From the IMG/VR virus record IMGVR_UViG_3300017917_000199, positions 20,962-84,961 of that record: 64,000 bases of DNA, one strand, 5' to 3'. The first letter of the stretch is position 1. Each line of letters opens with the position of its first letter. The stretch is from a virus. A program made the translations under genes and the position numbers. This document shows, one piece after another, positions 50,751-58,505 of this stretch. Under the pieces are notes generated by a model that made no database searches, was not told the origin of the DNA, and saw only the letters and a list, made by a program, of their open reading frames with translations.

Positions 50751-51429
50751 AACGAAGGTCAAAAAGCAGTATCTCAGAGTTATCAGGATTTGTTATTTCT
50801 ACTATGTTTTCGTTTTCAATAGCAAAACCACCTAACGTAGGGCTTTCTATACCGTTAATAGTAGCAGTTCCTGATATAATATACATATAATATCTGCGAT
50901 TACTATTCAAATGTAACGTATGATTCTTTGTAAAGATGCCTGCAAACACTTTAGCATCACTATTGATGTATATAGGACCATTCTCGCTAGCAATAGGACA
51001 GAACTTGTCTAGTTTATCTTCTCTAGTGAACTGCATCACATCATATTGAGGAGCAAAGTTATGTTTGTTAGGACGTAACCATATCTGTAGATAACGAATA
51101 GGCTTATCTGATAGATTGCCTTCAGTGTGCCATATGCCAGTTCCACTGCTCATGCGCTGTACACACCCACTAGGTACTTCCCCGTAGTTGTGTAAATTGT
51201 CATTGTGATAGCAAGGACCATCGATAATGTATCCTAAAATTTCCATATCACAATGTTGATGAATGGGCACACAGTTTCTGGGCTGAACTCTATCATCGTT
51301 GATAACTTCTAAATCGCTGAAATGGATATAGTTAGGGTCATAGTAACTATTGTTACTAAAAGTACGATATGTTTCAATCCAGTCTTCTTTGAGATGGCCT
51401 AATGTATCAGGATGTCTAAATTTAATCAT
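50749..51429 (-). CDS. Pirin-family cupin
   Basis: 226 aa. Pirins are bicupin Fe proteins; bacterial ones include YhaK and YhhW (quercetinase). The four metal ligands of pirin are visible: VPIHQHCDMEILGYIIDG (H-x-H) and VQRMSSGTGIWHTEGN (H-x-E). The second cupin half (RRYYMYIISGTATINGIESP) is present. Length is usual. It lies between the two paralogous virion genes 49394 and 51498; a terminator separates it from the latter, and a TTAAATAT element lies just before the ATG. Function in infection unknown. Confidence 0.85.
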   Translation of the reverse strand: MIKFRHPDTLGHLKEDWIETYRTFSNNSYYDPNYIHFSDLEVINDDRVQPRNCVPIHQHCDMEILGYIIDGPCYHNDNLHNYGEVPSGCVQRMSSGTGIWHTEGNLSDKPIRYLQIWLRPNKHNFAPQYDVMQFTREDKLDKFCPIASENGPIYINSDAKVFAGIFTKNHTLHLNSNRRYYMYIISGTATINGIESPTLGGFAIENENIVEITNPDNSEILLFDLR

Positions 51430-51444
51430 GCAGATATTTAATGG

Positions 51445-51466
51445 AAAAGCGGCATAAGCCGCTTTT
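51445..51466 (-). terminator. Terminator after 51498 gene
   Basis: AAAAGCGGC-TTAT-GCCGCTTTT on the minus strand, with T run, about 32 nt after the stop. Confidence 0.8.
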
Positions 51467-51497
51467 TCTTTTGAGTGTTATTTGATTTAACTCAATA

Positions 51498-52391
51498 TTA
51501 ACACCAGTTCTCTGTGCCAGCTAGAGTATAAACTAAATCATTTGTAGCTGCTGGGTCAGGGATAGTATTACCACCGTCGTTAAAGAATGTAGCTGAGTAT
51601 GTTACACCTTCATTGCAATTGTCATATGGTGTTTCAAAGTTTGTACTGAATTTGTTCTTCAAGCGACTTGCATAGTATGTGTCACCATCATCATAAATTG
51701 CAACACTCATTGTGTTAGGCTCTGTCGGGCTGTTTAAGTTTACTAACAAACATGTAGCAACTGGCCATACATAACCGTTTGTTGTAAGACCTGTACCGTC
51801 TTTAGTTGCTGTAAAGATATCATATTGTCCAGCAGTTGCGTCAGCACCTAATGCTACCCAATCAGTATCACCAACGTCAGCAATCATGTATGCTTGACCA
51901 GCAGCAATGGATTCATCTTGAATGTTATTATTAGTACTAGCAACTAAGAATTTTCTAGAACCTTTTTGACGTACAATAGATGCATTGCTTGTAGCAGTGT
52001 AATACCATGCGCTGTCAGTAACATCTACAGCAGAAGGGTCACCTAATTCTACTTCACCGTCATCTGTTATGCTATCGATAATACCAAGTGAAGTATATCC
52101 GCCTGCACCATCATCTACCCAAATCTGTGAGCTACCGGTGTTAATTCCGTCTGTAGTAAAGTGAGTTCCTGTTCCAGTAACAGTAGTGCTGCTAGTAGTA
52201 GCAGTAATAGTTCCCAAACCTTTTACTAATACCGCTGCATCACAACGGATCATATCGCTATCTTCGTAGATACCGCCTACGATACCGGGTTGATTATCAT
52301 CATAACCATTGTTTGTACTACCATCGTTAGGGAAACCCTGATCTACAACTTGGCCCCCTTGATATTTTCTAATCTTTAATGCATTTCCCAT
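51498..52391 (-). CDS. Virion protein, paralogue of 49394 gene
   Basis: 297 aa. MGNALKIRKYQGGQVVDQGF at the start, ASIVRQKGSRKFLVAS (about 140) and SPTEPNTMSVAIYDDGDTYY (about 225-245) parallel the 49394 protein. The first half has a GTGTHFTTDGIN segment typical of phage beta-structures. It lacks the YYVK-type domains of its paralogue. Likely a fibre- or decoration-type protein. Its leader RNA is conserved with that of 49394. Confidence 0.65.
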   Translation of the reverse strand: MGNALKIRKYQGGQVVDQGFPNDGSTNNGYDDNQPGIVGGIYEDSDMIRCDAAVLVKGLGTITATTSSTTVTGTGTHFTTDGINTGSSQIWVDDGAGGYTSLGIIDSITDDGEVELGDPSAVDVTDSAWYYTATSNASIVRQKGSRKFLVASTNNNIQDESIAAGQAYMIADVGDTDWVALGADATAGQYDIFTATKDGTGLTTNGYVWPVATCLLVNLNSPTEPNTMSVAIYDDGDTYYASRLKNKFSTNFETPYDNCNEGVTYSATFFNDGGNTIPDPAATNDLVYTLAGTENWC

Positions 52392-52483
52392 TTGTTTTTC
52401 CTTTAAATGTTTGCGGGTTCTAGCCGCTACGCAGTGGGTTACTGCATAAATTCTCCCTATGAGAATGTTATAAAGTATTTATC
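52392..52483 (-). promoter_or_regulatory. Late element plus three-hairpin leader RNA (copy B)
   Basis: GATAAATACT (52483-52474), then stems ATTCTC/GAGAAT, GCAGT/ACTGC and GCGG/CCGC, a ribosome site AAAGGAA and ATG 52391. Stem positions match copy A with base pairs exchanged. Confidence 0.65.
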
Positions 52484-52492
52484 TATATTCGC

Positions 52493-52768
52493 TTAATTAT
52501 TGGTAGGTGCACCTAAGCTAGTAACACTAAATGCTCCTGCAGTACCGGCTACATTAATAAATGCAATATAATTTCCTTGCCCTACTATAAAGTTGTTGTC
52601 AACTGTATTAGCAGGTATGATTTCACATGCTGTTAAGTTTGCAGTAACATTAGCATCACCCACTGCTATTGCTATTGCTGAAGTTGTTGTAGCAATACGA
52701 ACTTTATCTGTCGTTGCTACGGCTGTTAACTGACTAGTTGCGTTTGCTGTATAAATTGCTGATGCCAT
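52493..52768 (-). CDS. Small Ala/Thr-rich virion-type protein
   Basis: 91 aa: MASAIYTANATSQLTAVATT, VRIATTTSAIAIAVGDANVT and NFIVGQGNYIAFINVAGTAG. Beta-rich, no signal. Similar small proteins accompany marine phage fibres; unnamed. It lies 14 nt from the fibre gene upstream, so probably co-transcribed. Confidence 0.6.
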   Translation of the reverse strand: MASAIYTANATSQLTAVATTDKVRIATTTSAIAIAVGDANVTANLTACEIIPANTVDNNFIVGQGNYIAFINVAGTAGAFSVTSLGAPTNN

Positions 52769-52782
52769 TTTATTATTCCTTT

Positions 52783-54888
52783 TTATAATCTACCTACGGC
52801 AATTTCAATTATGCCTTCGGTTCCCTCAAAGTTTTGTATTGCTTTTCCGATAATCATACCTGGTTGAGCATTATTCCATGGTCTAGCAAATCCATTGCCT
52901 GCCGAAACCATTAAATCACCTTTATGTATTTTTCCGCGAACTTTTACTGGTACACGTCCTTGTAACGCTAACGCTACAGCGATTCCAGGACATCCAGTGT
53001 TCATTACGTATGCTGGATTTGTTGTAATTACACCAGCAACTCTTGTTGTGCCATCTTGTGCTAGTGTAACTTCCTTTTCGCCACCAAACTCAACTACTGT
53101 ACCCGGTTCGTACTCTTGGTCAGCTTCATAGTATTCTGCCAAGTCAGCATACGTTGCTTGCAATCTAGAACCAGTAGACAATGACCAATTACCAGTTATA
53201 GTTCCTACATTAGTATTGGCACCAGTTGTCAACGTCATGTTATTACCGCTTACTATTGCTGCATTTGAAAGATTAATATTTCCAGCAGAAATGTTACCTG
53301 TGTATGTAGGAAGATATGATGCAACATTACTATTAGAATAACTACCGGCAAAACTGATAGGTGTGCCATTCGCGTAGTAGTAATTGTCTGTTTTAATACC
53401 TAAGACAGATGCGTTACCTGAAGCACTAATGACACCACCGGTTGATAAATTGCCACCTGTAATGTTTCCTGTTGCAGTAATTAAACCAGCAGTTCCAATG
53501 TTACCAATGTTTGCGTTGCCCGAAACGCTTATTGTACCGTTAATGTTTGTGCCTGTGCCAGTAACAATAAAAATATTTGCATTGCCTGCACTGCTAATGT
53601 TTACATTACCGTTCACTGCAGGTATACTTACGTTAGTAGTTCCGTTAGCAAATATACCCATGATATTGGCTGCTGTTAAATTACCTGATACTGATAAAGA
53701 CGTTAAGGTGCCAACACTAGTGATATTTGGTTGTGCTGCTGTTGTTACTGTTCCCGCTGTTGTTGCGGCACCACTAAGCGTACCGACAAACGTAGTAGCA
53801 GAGATAGATCCATTGGCTAGGTTAGCAGTATATGATGCATTTCCTGCTTGTTGAACGTTGCCTGTAATTGCATTTACAAATGACAGGTAATAATTACCAG
53901 TAGATTCTGTAGTAATCGCAGTATAATCAGCAACATTGGAATATGAAACATTTAAATTAGAAACACGAGTGGTAGATGTAACTGTTATCGGTTCAGTTCC
54001 AGTAGCTACGTTACTTATAAATCTTGGTGCTGTTGCTGTACCGGACAAATTAACATTACCTGTAGTTATGTTACCGTTGATAGTAAGAAGTTTTGTACCA
54101 GTATTATTAAATGTAAAGTCTGCATCTCCTGCAATTAAACCGCTTGAGTTAAACTGAACTGTTGTATTTGCACCACCGGCGACAGTTCCACCTGAACCAG
54201 ACAAACTACTGGTTGCGATTCCGTTTGGAGAATTAGTATATGTTAAGCCTGTACCTACAGCCGCAGTCGATAAACTAAAATCAGTATATAACTCTACGTT
54301 ACCTGATGTAGGATAATCATTTGCTAACTTTACATAAAAATCATTACTGTTTACAATAGAGTTTGATGTACCTTCAACACCGCTAATTGTAATTTTTGAG
54401 GCATTTGTGTACGGAGTACTAGTAGCCACTGTCATTATAATAGGGGTAGCATTAGACAAGGCTATAATGTTAGCGTATATTGTACCTTTAGGAGTCCATG
54501 AAAGATTGCCTAGACTATCGGTTTCTAATATATAACCAATTGCACCGCCGCCTATTTTTACATTACCAACGTCACCTAAATCAATTAACCCGCCTACATT
54601 TCCACCCTTATTGGTAACAAAAGTATTAGGACCTACTACTTCAAGTCCTAGAATTTGTCCGTTAGCTGTATTAGCAAGGTTAAGTTCGGTGTTACCTGAA
54701 CCATTAATTTGACTAAAACTAATATCAGAATAAGAGGTTAAAACTTCAATGTTTTCATTGGGTGTGGTTTTACCGATGAATAGTCTTTTAGCGTCGGAAG
54801 CCCAACCAAACTCACCTTCATCCAATTGAGGTAAATCAACTAGGTTACCGGATCTTTGTTGGAGTTTAGAGATTTGTATTATAGCCAT
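52783..54888 (-). CDS. Tail fibre with peptidase-G2-like C-terminal domain
   Basis: 701 aa. N-terminal IISKLQQRSGNLVDLPQLDE-type module (MAIIQISKLQQRSGN, then LDEGEFGWASDAKRLFIGKT) is common at the start of phage fibres. The middle has Asn/Gly/Thr repeats, including PNITSVGTLTSLSVSGN, shared with the 898-aa fibre. The C-terminal ~120 residues (YADLAEYYEADQEYEPGTVV, TTNPAYVMN, KVRGKIHKGDLMVSAGNGFA) resemble the intramolecular chaperone/peptidase G2 domain that trims and trimerises fibres. A hairpin and a late-type element lie before the ATG. Confidence 0.75.
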   Translation of the reverse strand: MAIIQISKLQQRSGNLVDLPQLDEGEFGWASDAKRLFIGKTTPNENIEVLTSYSDISFSQINGSGNTELNLANTANGQILGLEVVGPNTFVTNKGGNVGGLIDLGDVGNVKIGGGAIGYILETDSLGNLSWTPKGTIYANIIALSNATPIIMTVATSTPYTNASKITISGVEGTSNSIVNSNDFYVKLANDYPTSGNVELYTDFSLSTAAVGTGLTYTNSPNGIATSSLSGSGGTVAGGANTTVQFNSSGLIAGDADFTFNNTGTKLLTINGNITTGNVNLSGTATAPRFISNVATGTEPITVTSTTRVSNLNVSYSNVADYTAITTESTGNYYLSFVNAITGNVQQAGNASYTANLANGSISATTFVGTLSGAATTAGTVTTAAQPNITSVGTLTSLSVSGNLTAANIMGIFANGTTNVSIPAVNGNVNISSAGNANIFIVTGTGTNINGTISVSGNANIGNIGTAGLITATGNITGGNLSTGGVISASGNASVLGIKTDNYYYANGTPISFAGSYSNSNVASYLPTYTGNISAGNINLSNAAIVSGNNMTLTTGANTNVGTITGNWSLSTGSRLQATYADLAEYYEADQEYEPGTVVEFGGEKEVTLAQDGTTRVAGVITTNPAYVMNTGCPGIAVALALQGRVPVKVRGKIHKGDLMVSAGNGFARPWNNAQPGMIIGKAIQNFEGTEGIIEIAVGRL

Positions 54889-54889
54889 A

Positions 54890-54923
54890 AATGTAATTCT
54901 TCACGATATTACATTTATTTATC
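54890..54923 (-). promoter_or_regulatory. Late element GATAAATAA followed by leader hairpin
   Basis: GATAAATAA (54923-54915) overlaps by one base an inverted repeat AATGTAAT/ATTACATT (54890-54897 and 54908-54915) that ends one base before the start codon at 54888. No ribosome site is visible outside the hairpin. Confidence 0.5.
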
Positions 54924-54942
54924 TAAAATGTGCCCTAATACA

Positions 54943-55629
54943 TCATAGAAATTTCATATAGAATTGCTCTACACGTTTGAACCACTCGTTAGTCCAATGG
55001 TCGAATTCAGTGCCCTCAATGATAAATTCTTGGTAGATATTGTCTGCTGTACACATGAAAATAACACCCTTACGAATGTCTGTTCCGTGTACTTCATTGT
55101 GTGCGTTAGCATAGGCTGCTAACTGTATAAAGTAATCAGAAATCCACTCTTTTTTCTTTAGCTTGTTAGCTTGTTTGTGATCCATGATAGCAGGGCTACC
55201 ATCGTGAACACCAACCAGATCAGTTGTTCCGGCATATACTTTAGGAAAATAGAGAGGAACTTCTGTTCCCCAATACTCATTACATTTACTGAGTCCTTGA
55301 TAGATGATAGACTGTGCCATTTTATGGCTTTGCTGGCTATATGGATTGCTTCCGGGGACACCTAATACTCCTGTTTTAATGTAATCTTCGATCCACTTGT
55401 GCATACGAGTACCACGACCCGCTGCCTCAGTAGTAATTGCTTGTGCTTGCTTGTGACCTACACGATTACGCCACTCTTGTAATGCTTTCTTTGCCTCTTC
55501 AGGCTTCGTTGCTTCTAAGATAGTTGTAACGCTAGGAAGTTTTTCACCGTCGGGTGTAGCATATCTACGACCCTCAGGTGTGTCAATGCGCTTTACTGGC
55601 TCGTATTTGTATTTGGTTGGATTGTACAT
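54943..55629 (-). CDS. PD-(D/E)XK exonuclease (Cas4/MGME1-like)
   Basis: 228 aa. The nuclease core is visible: LPSVTTILEATKPEEAKKAL, RGTRMHKWIEDYI (motif with His/Glu), YAGTTDLVGVHDG (catalytic Asp) and IMDHKQANK (D-x-K), then YFIQLAAYANAHNE. This is the order of phage and mitochondrial MGME1-type single-strand exonucleases used in recombination or DNA processing. The promoter lies entirely in the end of the IscA gene and its perfect TATAAT ends 6 nt before the ATG, implying a leaderless transcript. Confidence 0.85.
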   Translation of the reverse strand: MYNPTKYKYEPVKRIDTPEGRRYATPDGEKLPSVTTILEATKPEEAKKALQEWRNRVGHKQAQAITTEAAGRGTRMHKWIEDYIKTGVLGVPGSNPYSQQSHKMAQSIIYQGLSKCNEYWGTEVPLYFPKVYAGTTDLVGVHDGSPAIMDHKQANKLKKKEWISDYFIQLAAYANAHNEVHGTDIRKGVIFMCTADNIYQEFIIEGTEFDHWTNEWFKRVEQFYMKFL

Positions 55630-55635
55630 TCATGT

Positions 55636-55664
55636 ATTATACTACTCTGAAACTCTCTCCGCAA
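55636..55664 (-). promoter_or_regulatory. Sigma70-type promoter of exonuclease gene, predicted leaderless
   Basis: TTGCGG (55664-55659), 17-bp spacer, TATAAT (55641-55636), 6 nt, ATG 55629. The -35 is poor beyond TTG but the -10 is perfect. It lies inside the 3' end of the IscA gene. Confidence 0.6.
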
Positions 55665-55960
55665 CCACAACGGTCACGTTCGTTCGGGTTTTTAAACTCA
55701 AACCCTTCATTAAGTCCGTTTCTTACATAGTCTATTGTCATGCCCTTAACATATGGGCAGCTTTTTGGATCAACATACAATGAGCACCCATTACAGTCAA
55801 TTGCAATATCTTCTGGATTGGGGGTGTCAACATATTCAAGGACATAGGCTAAACCAGAACAGCCTGTCGTTTTGACTCCTATTCTGATTCCTAATCCTTT
55901 GCCCCTCTTTGCGAGAGTTTGTTGTACTTTTTTGCTTGCTACTTCTGTGATTGATATCAT
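55637..55960 (-). CDS. IscA/ErpA-type Fe-S carrier
   Basis: 107 aa, the usual A-type carrier size. Accepts and delivers Fe-S clusters. The three conserved cysteines are in place: VKTTGCSGLAYVLEY (first) and RCGCGESF (second and third). Also GFEFKNPNERDRC. Two additional cysteines (CNGCSLYVDPKSC) are not part of the usual set. A host-derived gene, probably for maturing phage or host Fe-S enzymes (for example a ribonucleotide reductase activase), but no client is encoded in this window. Confidence 0.9.
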   Translation of the reverse strand: MISITEVASKKVQQTLAKRGKGLGIRIGVKTTGCSGLAYVLEYVDTPNPEDIAIDCNGCSLYVDPKSCPYVKGMTIDYVRNGLNEGFEFKNPNERDRCGCGESFRVV

Positions 55961-55962
55961 AC

Positions 55963-56292
55963 TTACTTCATAGCTTTTTTAGCCATTTGGTCAACTACTT
56001 TATCACTTTCTGAACGGTCGGCATCAACATCTAATTCGCTGCCTTGACCTTTAAAAATAACATCATCACCTTTAATGTTAGCAATAACTTGATTTAAAGG
56101 TGGATTCTTAATCATATCATATAGATCGGATTTAGCAACAATAATATCATTCTTTCTAAAGAATGTTAATAAGTCATCAACTTTCCAATCTTTTGGTTGC
56201 TGGCCCTGTTCTACTTCACCTTTAAGTTGGTTAGATACTGCAACCAACTTAACTCGTAATGGATCAGGGCCTGCAAACTCGTACAATAGCAT
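55963..56292 (-). CDS. Conserved hypothetical protein
   Basis: 109 aa: MLLYEFAGPDPLRVKLVAVS, WKVDDLLTFFRKNDIIVAKS and an acidic/basic end (DADRSESDKVVDQMAKKAMK). The N-terminus contains L-Y-E near the start. I recall this protein next to the one at 56298 in T4-like marine phages; the pair is likely functionally linked. No function recognised. Confidence 0.65.
   Translation of the reverse strand: MLLYEFAGPDPLRVKLVAVSNQLKGEVEQGQQPKDWKVDDLLTFFRKNDIIVAKSDLYDMIKNPPLNQVIANIKGDDVIFKGQGSELDVDADRSESDKVVDQMAKKAMK
55967..55994 (-). promoter_or_regulatory. Sigma70-like promoter of IscA gene, possibly leaderless
   Basis: TTGACC (55994-55989), 16-bp spacer, TATGAA (55972-55967), 6 nt, ATG 55960. The elements lie in the last codons of the upstream gene and could be chance. 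Confidence 0.45.
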
Positions 56293-56297
56293 TTTGA

Positions 56298-57005
56298 TTA
56301 ACGCTTTGCACGTCCTACGTCACCTGCTGGTTCTTCTTCAGGCTCGGGAATTTCTTCTGCGTCTGCTTCTAAATCAGCACCAGCTTCTAAGCCAGCGTCC
56401 ATGCCAGCTTCAGCGCCTAAGTCAGCGCCCATTTCAGCACCTGCGTCAAAAGCAGCCATGTCGCCACCTTGACCAGTAACAGTACCTAAAGCAGCCTTCA
56501 TACCAGCAAACGCTTCTTTCAATGTAGCACTTAATGTATCTAGCTGTTGAGAAACTTGGTCATTGTATTGTTGTGCTTCGTTAACACCAATTTCAGACTC
56601 GATGCTTGATACTAATGCAGGTAGTTCTTTGACTTGCATTTGACCAACATCTTCTAGCATTTTCTGAATAGAATCAACCATGTCTTGTGCAGCTAAAACA
56701 ACTTGAGACTTTTCAACCTCTTCGTTTTCAACTACAATTCTTGCTTTAGGTGTTGCTTCAATCTCAGCCATTCTGTCAGAAAGTGCTTGCTCCATGAATA
56801 CAAGTTTCATGTATGATGGACTAGTTTGCTTCTCATAGAAGTCTGGTGATTGGCGTGTTTCATTCATCAAGCCACGCACTTTGCGTAACATAGATTGTGC
56901 TGAAATAGCATTTAATGACTCTACGCTGAAAGGTAGGTCATAATTTTCTTTAAGTGCTTTAGCAGCCTTAGAGATTTTTTTGTTGTCAAATTCGGTTAGT
57001 TTCAT
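56298..57005 (-). CDS. Scaffold-like conserved phage protein
   Basis: 235 aa. MKLTEFDNKKISKAAKALKE (with an L-T-E at residues 3-5), SYMKLVFMEQALSDRMAEIE, VVENEEVEKSQVVLAAQDMV and a helical core. The C-terminal ~70 residues are tandem Ala/Gly/Glu/Asp repeats (GAEMGADLGAEAGMDAGLEA) ending EPEEEP. The sequence pattern is familiar from T4-like marine phages, where I associate it with head assembly, but this is memory. Late-type element 23 nt upstream. Confidence 0.65.
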   Translation of the reverse strand: MKLTEFDNKKISKAAKALKENYDLPFSVESLNAISAQSMLRKVRGLMNETRQSPDFYEKQTSPSYMKLVFMEQALSDRMAEIEATPKARIVVENEEVEKSQVVLAAQDMVDSIQKMLEDVGQMQVKELPALVSSIESEIGVNEAQQYNDQVSQQLDTLSATLKEAFAGMKAALGTVTGQGGDMAAFDAGAEMGADLGAEAGMDAGLEAGADLEADAEEIPEPEEEPAGDVGRAKR

Positions 57006-57028
57006 AGTTTATCCCAAGATAATATATT

Positions 57029-57038
57029 ATATTTATCT
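57029..57038 (-). promoter_or_regulatory. Late-type element AGATAAATAT
   Basis: Minus strand, 23 nt before ATG 57005. Confidence 0.5.
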
Positions 57039-57049
57039 TTTATTTAAAA

Positions 57050-57517
57050 TTATCTATCCAAAATTTCAAAACGTTCACGCTGTAAACGGTCTGAAACTAT
57101 AATGTATCCCTGCAATTCTCTGGTTATTTTGACCTTTTTTAGCTTGTCTTCGTTCAATTTAGCTAGATATATAAAACGGTCTTCGTTGCTTTTAGCCTTT
57201 TTATAGAGTTTTTGGTGCATTTCTAGTGCTAATTCGACCCCAGACAATGTATTGTCTAGTACTTCTACCCTATTGGAATTTAAGATAAGATTCTGTCTGT
57301 CAAAAATACACCAAGCAACTGCATTCTTTAACTTATAAAAAGTTTTCACTGTTGCTGTTTTAAGTTTGTAAACAGTGTATCCTTTGTTTTTTCTTTCAAT
57401 GGTGTATATATTGAATAGGTTGTAGCTTCCATTTTCTTCGTAGATTAAATCAGTAGCTATATTCTGATATTCTTTAACTAAAAATTTTTCTACTTTAACA
57501 GTTTTATCAATCACCAT
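57050..57517 (-). CDS. Conserved hypothetical protein
   Basis: 155 aa from ATG 57517 (MVIDKTVKVEKFLVKEYQNI), chosen because GAGG lies nine bases before it; a TTG five codons upstream has no ribosome site. The centre has KGYTVYKLKTATVKTFYKLK and AVAWCIFDRQNLILNSNRVE, the rest is helical and Lys/Glu-rich. It overlaps the upstream gene by 11 nt. Not recognised. Confidence 0.65.
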   Translation of the reverse strand: MVIDKTVKVEKFLVKEYQNIATDLIYEENGSYNLFNIYTIERKNKGYTVYKLKTATVKTFYKLKNAVAWCIFDRQNLILNSNRVEVLDNTLSGVELALEMHQKLYKKAKSNEDRFIYLAKLNEDKLKKVKITRELQGYIIVSDRLQRERFEILDR

Positions 57518-57965
57518 TGTTTGATACCTCAAAATAAATGTTACGCAATTCGTCTGTCGAGTCTAGGAACTCGGGTAATTTATTCCATTCAGTTCCTACT
57601 TTAATCATAGGTACACCGTGACAATCAGTGTACAATGCACCTAATTCAGTCAAACCATCAGCAAAAACACTTGGATGCTGAACTTCAAAATCAAAGGACC
57701 AGCAATTATGTTCTTCATCGTCTTGTTCAAACAGGAATCCGAAATTTTTAAATTCTTGAAATTTTATGTTTGTCTTTTGCGGAACTCTCACAACTTCAGG
57801 TTGTGAACGCAAAGAAATTGCTTGTAATACAGTATCGAAATTACACTGAACATTTCTTTTATACTTCCAGTTATCAAAGTTTTCATCATCACTAGGGCGG
57901 TTTCTATTAATCACCCCGGTCTGTGTGATATCAAACAATGTATAACACGTAATCTTATAACTCAT
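57507..57965 (-). CDS. Conserved hypothetical protein
   Basis: 152 aa: MSYKITCYTLFDITQTGVIN, NFDNWKYKRNVQCNFDTVLQ, FGFLFEQDDEEHNCWSFDFE. Conserved in related phages by memory, unnamed. Preceded by GTTAAATAG four bases before the ATG and separated from the 58043 gene by a terminator, so it must have its own promoter. Confidence 0.65.
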   Translation of the reverse strand: MSYKITCYTLFDITQTGVINRNRPSDDENFDNWKYKRNVQCNFDTVLQAISLRSQPEVVRVPQKTNIKFQEFKNFGFLFEQDDEEHNCWSFDFEVQHPSVFADGLTELGALYTDCHGVPMIKVGTEWNKLPEFLDSTDELRNIYFEVSNNGD

Positions 57966-57969
57966 ATCA

Positions 57970-57978
57970 CTATTTAAC
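57970..57978 (-). promoter_or_regulatory. Late-type element abutting ATG 57965
   Basis: GTTAAATAG on the minus strand, 4 nt before the ATG and downstream of a strong terminator, so a start site near here is needed. Confidence 0.4.
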
Positions 57979-57995
57979 TAGTATTCAACAGCCAC

Positions 57996-58027
57996 AAAAA
58001 AAGGTCTGACGAATCAGACCTTTTTTT
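57996..58027 (-). terminator. Strong terminator after 58043 gene
   Basis: GGTCTGA-TTCG-TCAGACC with A and T tracts on both sides (symmetrical), 16 nt beyond the stop. Confidence 0.85.
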
Positions 58028-58042
58028 CAAACTAAATTTGAA

Positions 58043-58414
58043 TTAGTTTGTGAATGTAGCAGAAGCTGTAACAACAACGTTAGCTAAACCTGTAGCTGCT
58101 GTAACTGCTGTGTCTAGAGTAGCAGTTGTCCATGCACCTACTGGATAGATAGCTAATGCTAATGTGTCATCTGTACTATCTGTGTACTCATAGATATGAA
58201 CTGTAGCTAATTGCTCAACTGTTTGGAAAGTTTGTAGCAATTGTGTTGTTGTCATACCTGCGTTAGCAGTGATAGTGAAGAAGTCTAGCTTAGGACCTTG
58301 AGGTTGAACTGTAGCTGCTGATTCAACTGCGTTTAAGCCGCTGTTTGTGTAAGCACCAGAGTCATAGTTGATAACTGGTAGAAAGTCGCCGTTTACTTTT
58401 GTAAATTGTGCCAT
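58043..58414 (-). CDS. Small beta-rich virion protein
   Basis: 123 aa: MAQFTKVNGDFLPVINYDSG, LDFFTITANAGMTTTQLLQT, VEQLATVHIYEYTDSTDDTL and a Thr/Ala-rich end. Probably a decoration or minor tail protein. It has its own late-type promoter, a leader hairpin and a strong terminator: a monocistronic, likely abundant late transcript. Confidence 0.6.
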   Translation of the reverse strand: MAQFTKVNGDFLPVINYDSGAYTNSGLNAVESAATVQPQGPKLDFFTITANAGMTTTQLLQTFQTVEQLATVHIYEYTDSTDDTLALAIYPVGAWTTATLDTAVTAATGLANVVVTASATFTN

Positions 58415-58431
58415 GATAAAAATCCTTTTAT

Positions 58432-58467
58432 ATAGTTGAGACCTACTGTCTCATACTATTATTTATG
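58432..58467 (-). promoter_or_regulatory. Late element CATAAATAAT with 11-bp leader hairpin
   Basis: The element is at 58467-58458. It overlaps an RNA hairpin ATAGT-a-TGAGAC ... GTCTCA-ACTAT (58459-58432, loop AGTAG, one bulge). AAAGGA and ATG 58414 follow. Confidence 0.6.
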
Positions 58468-58505
58468 CCTGGTACAAAAAAATACAGGATTTGGGCGCAA
58501 AAATG

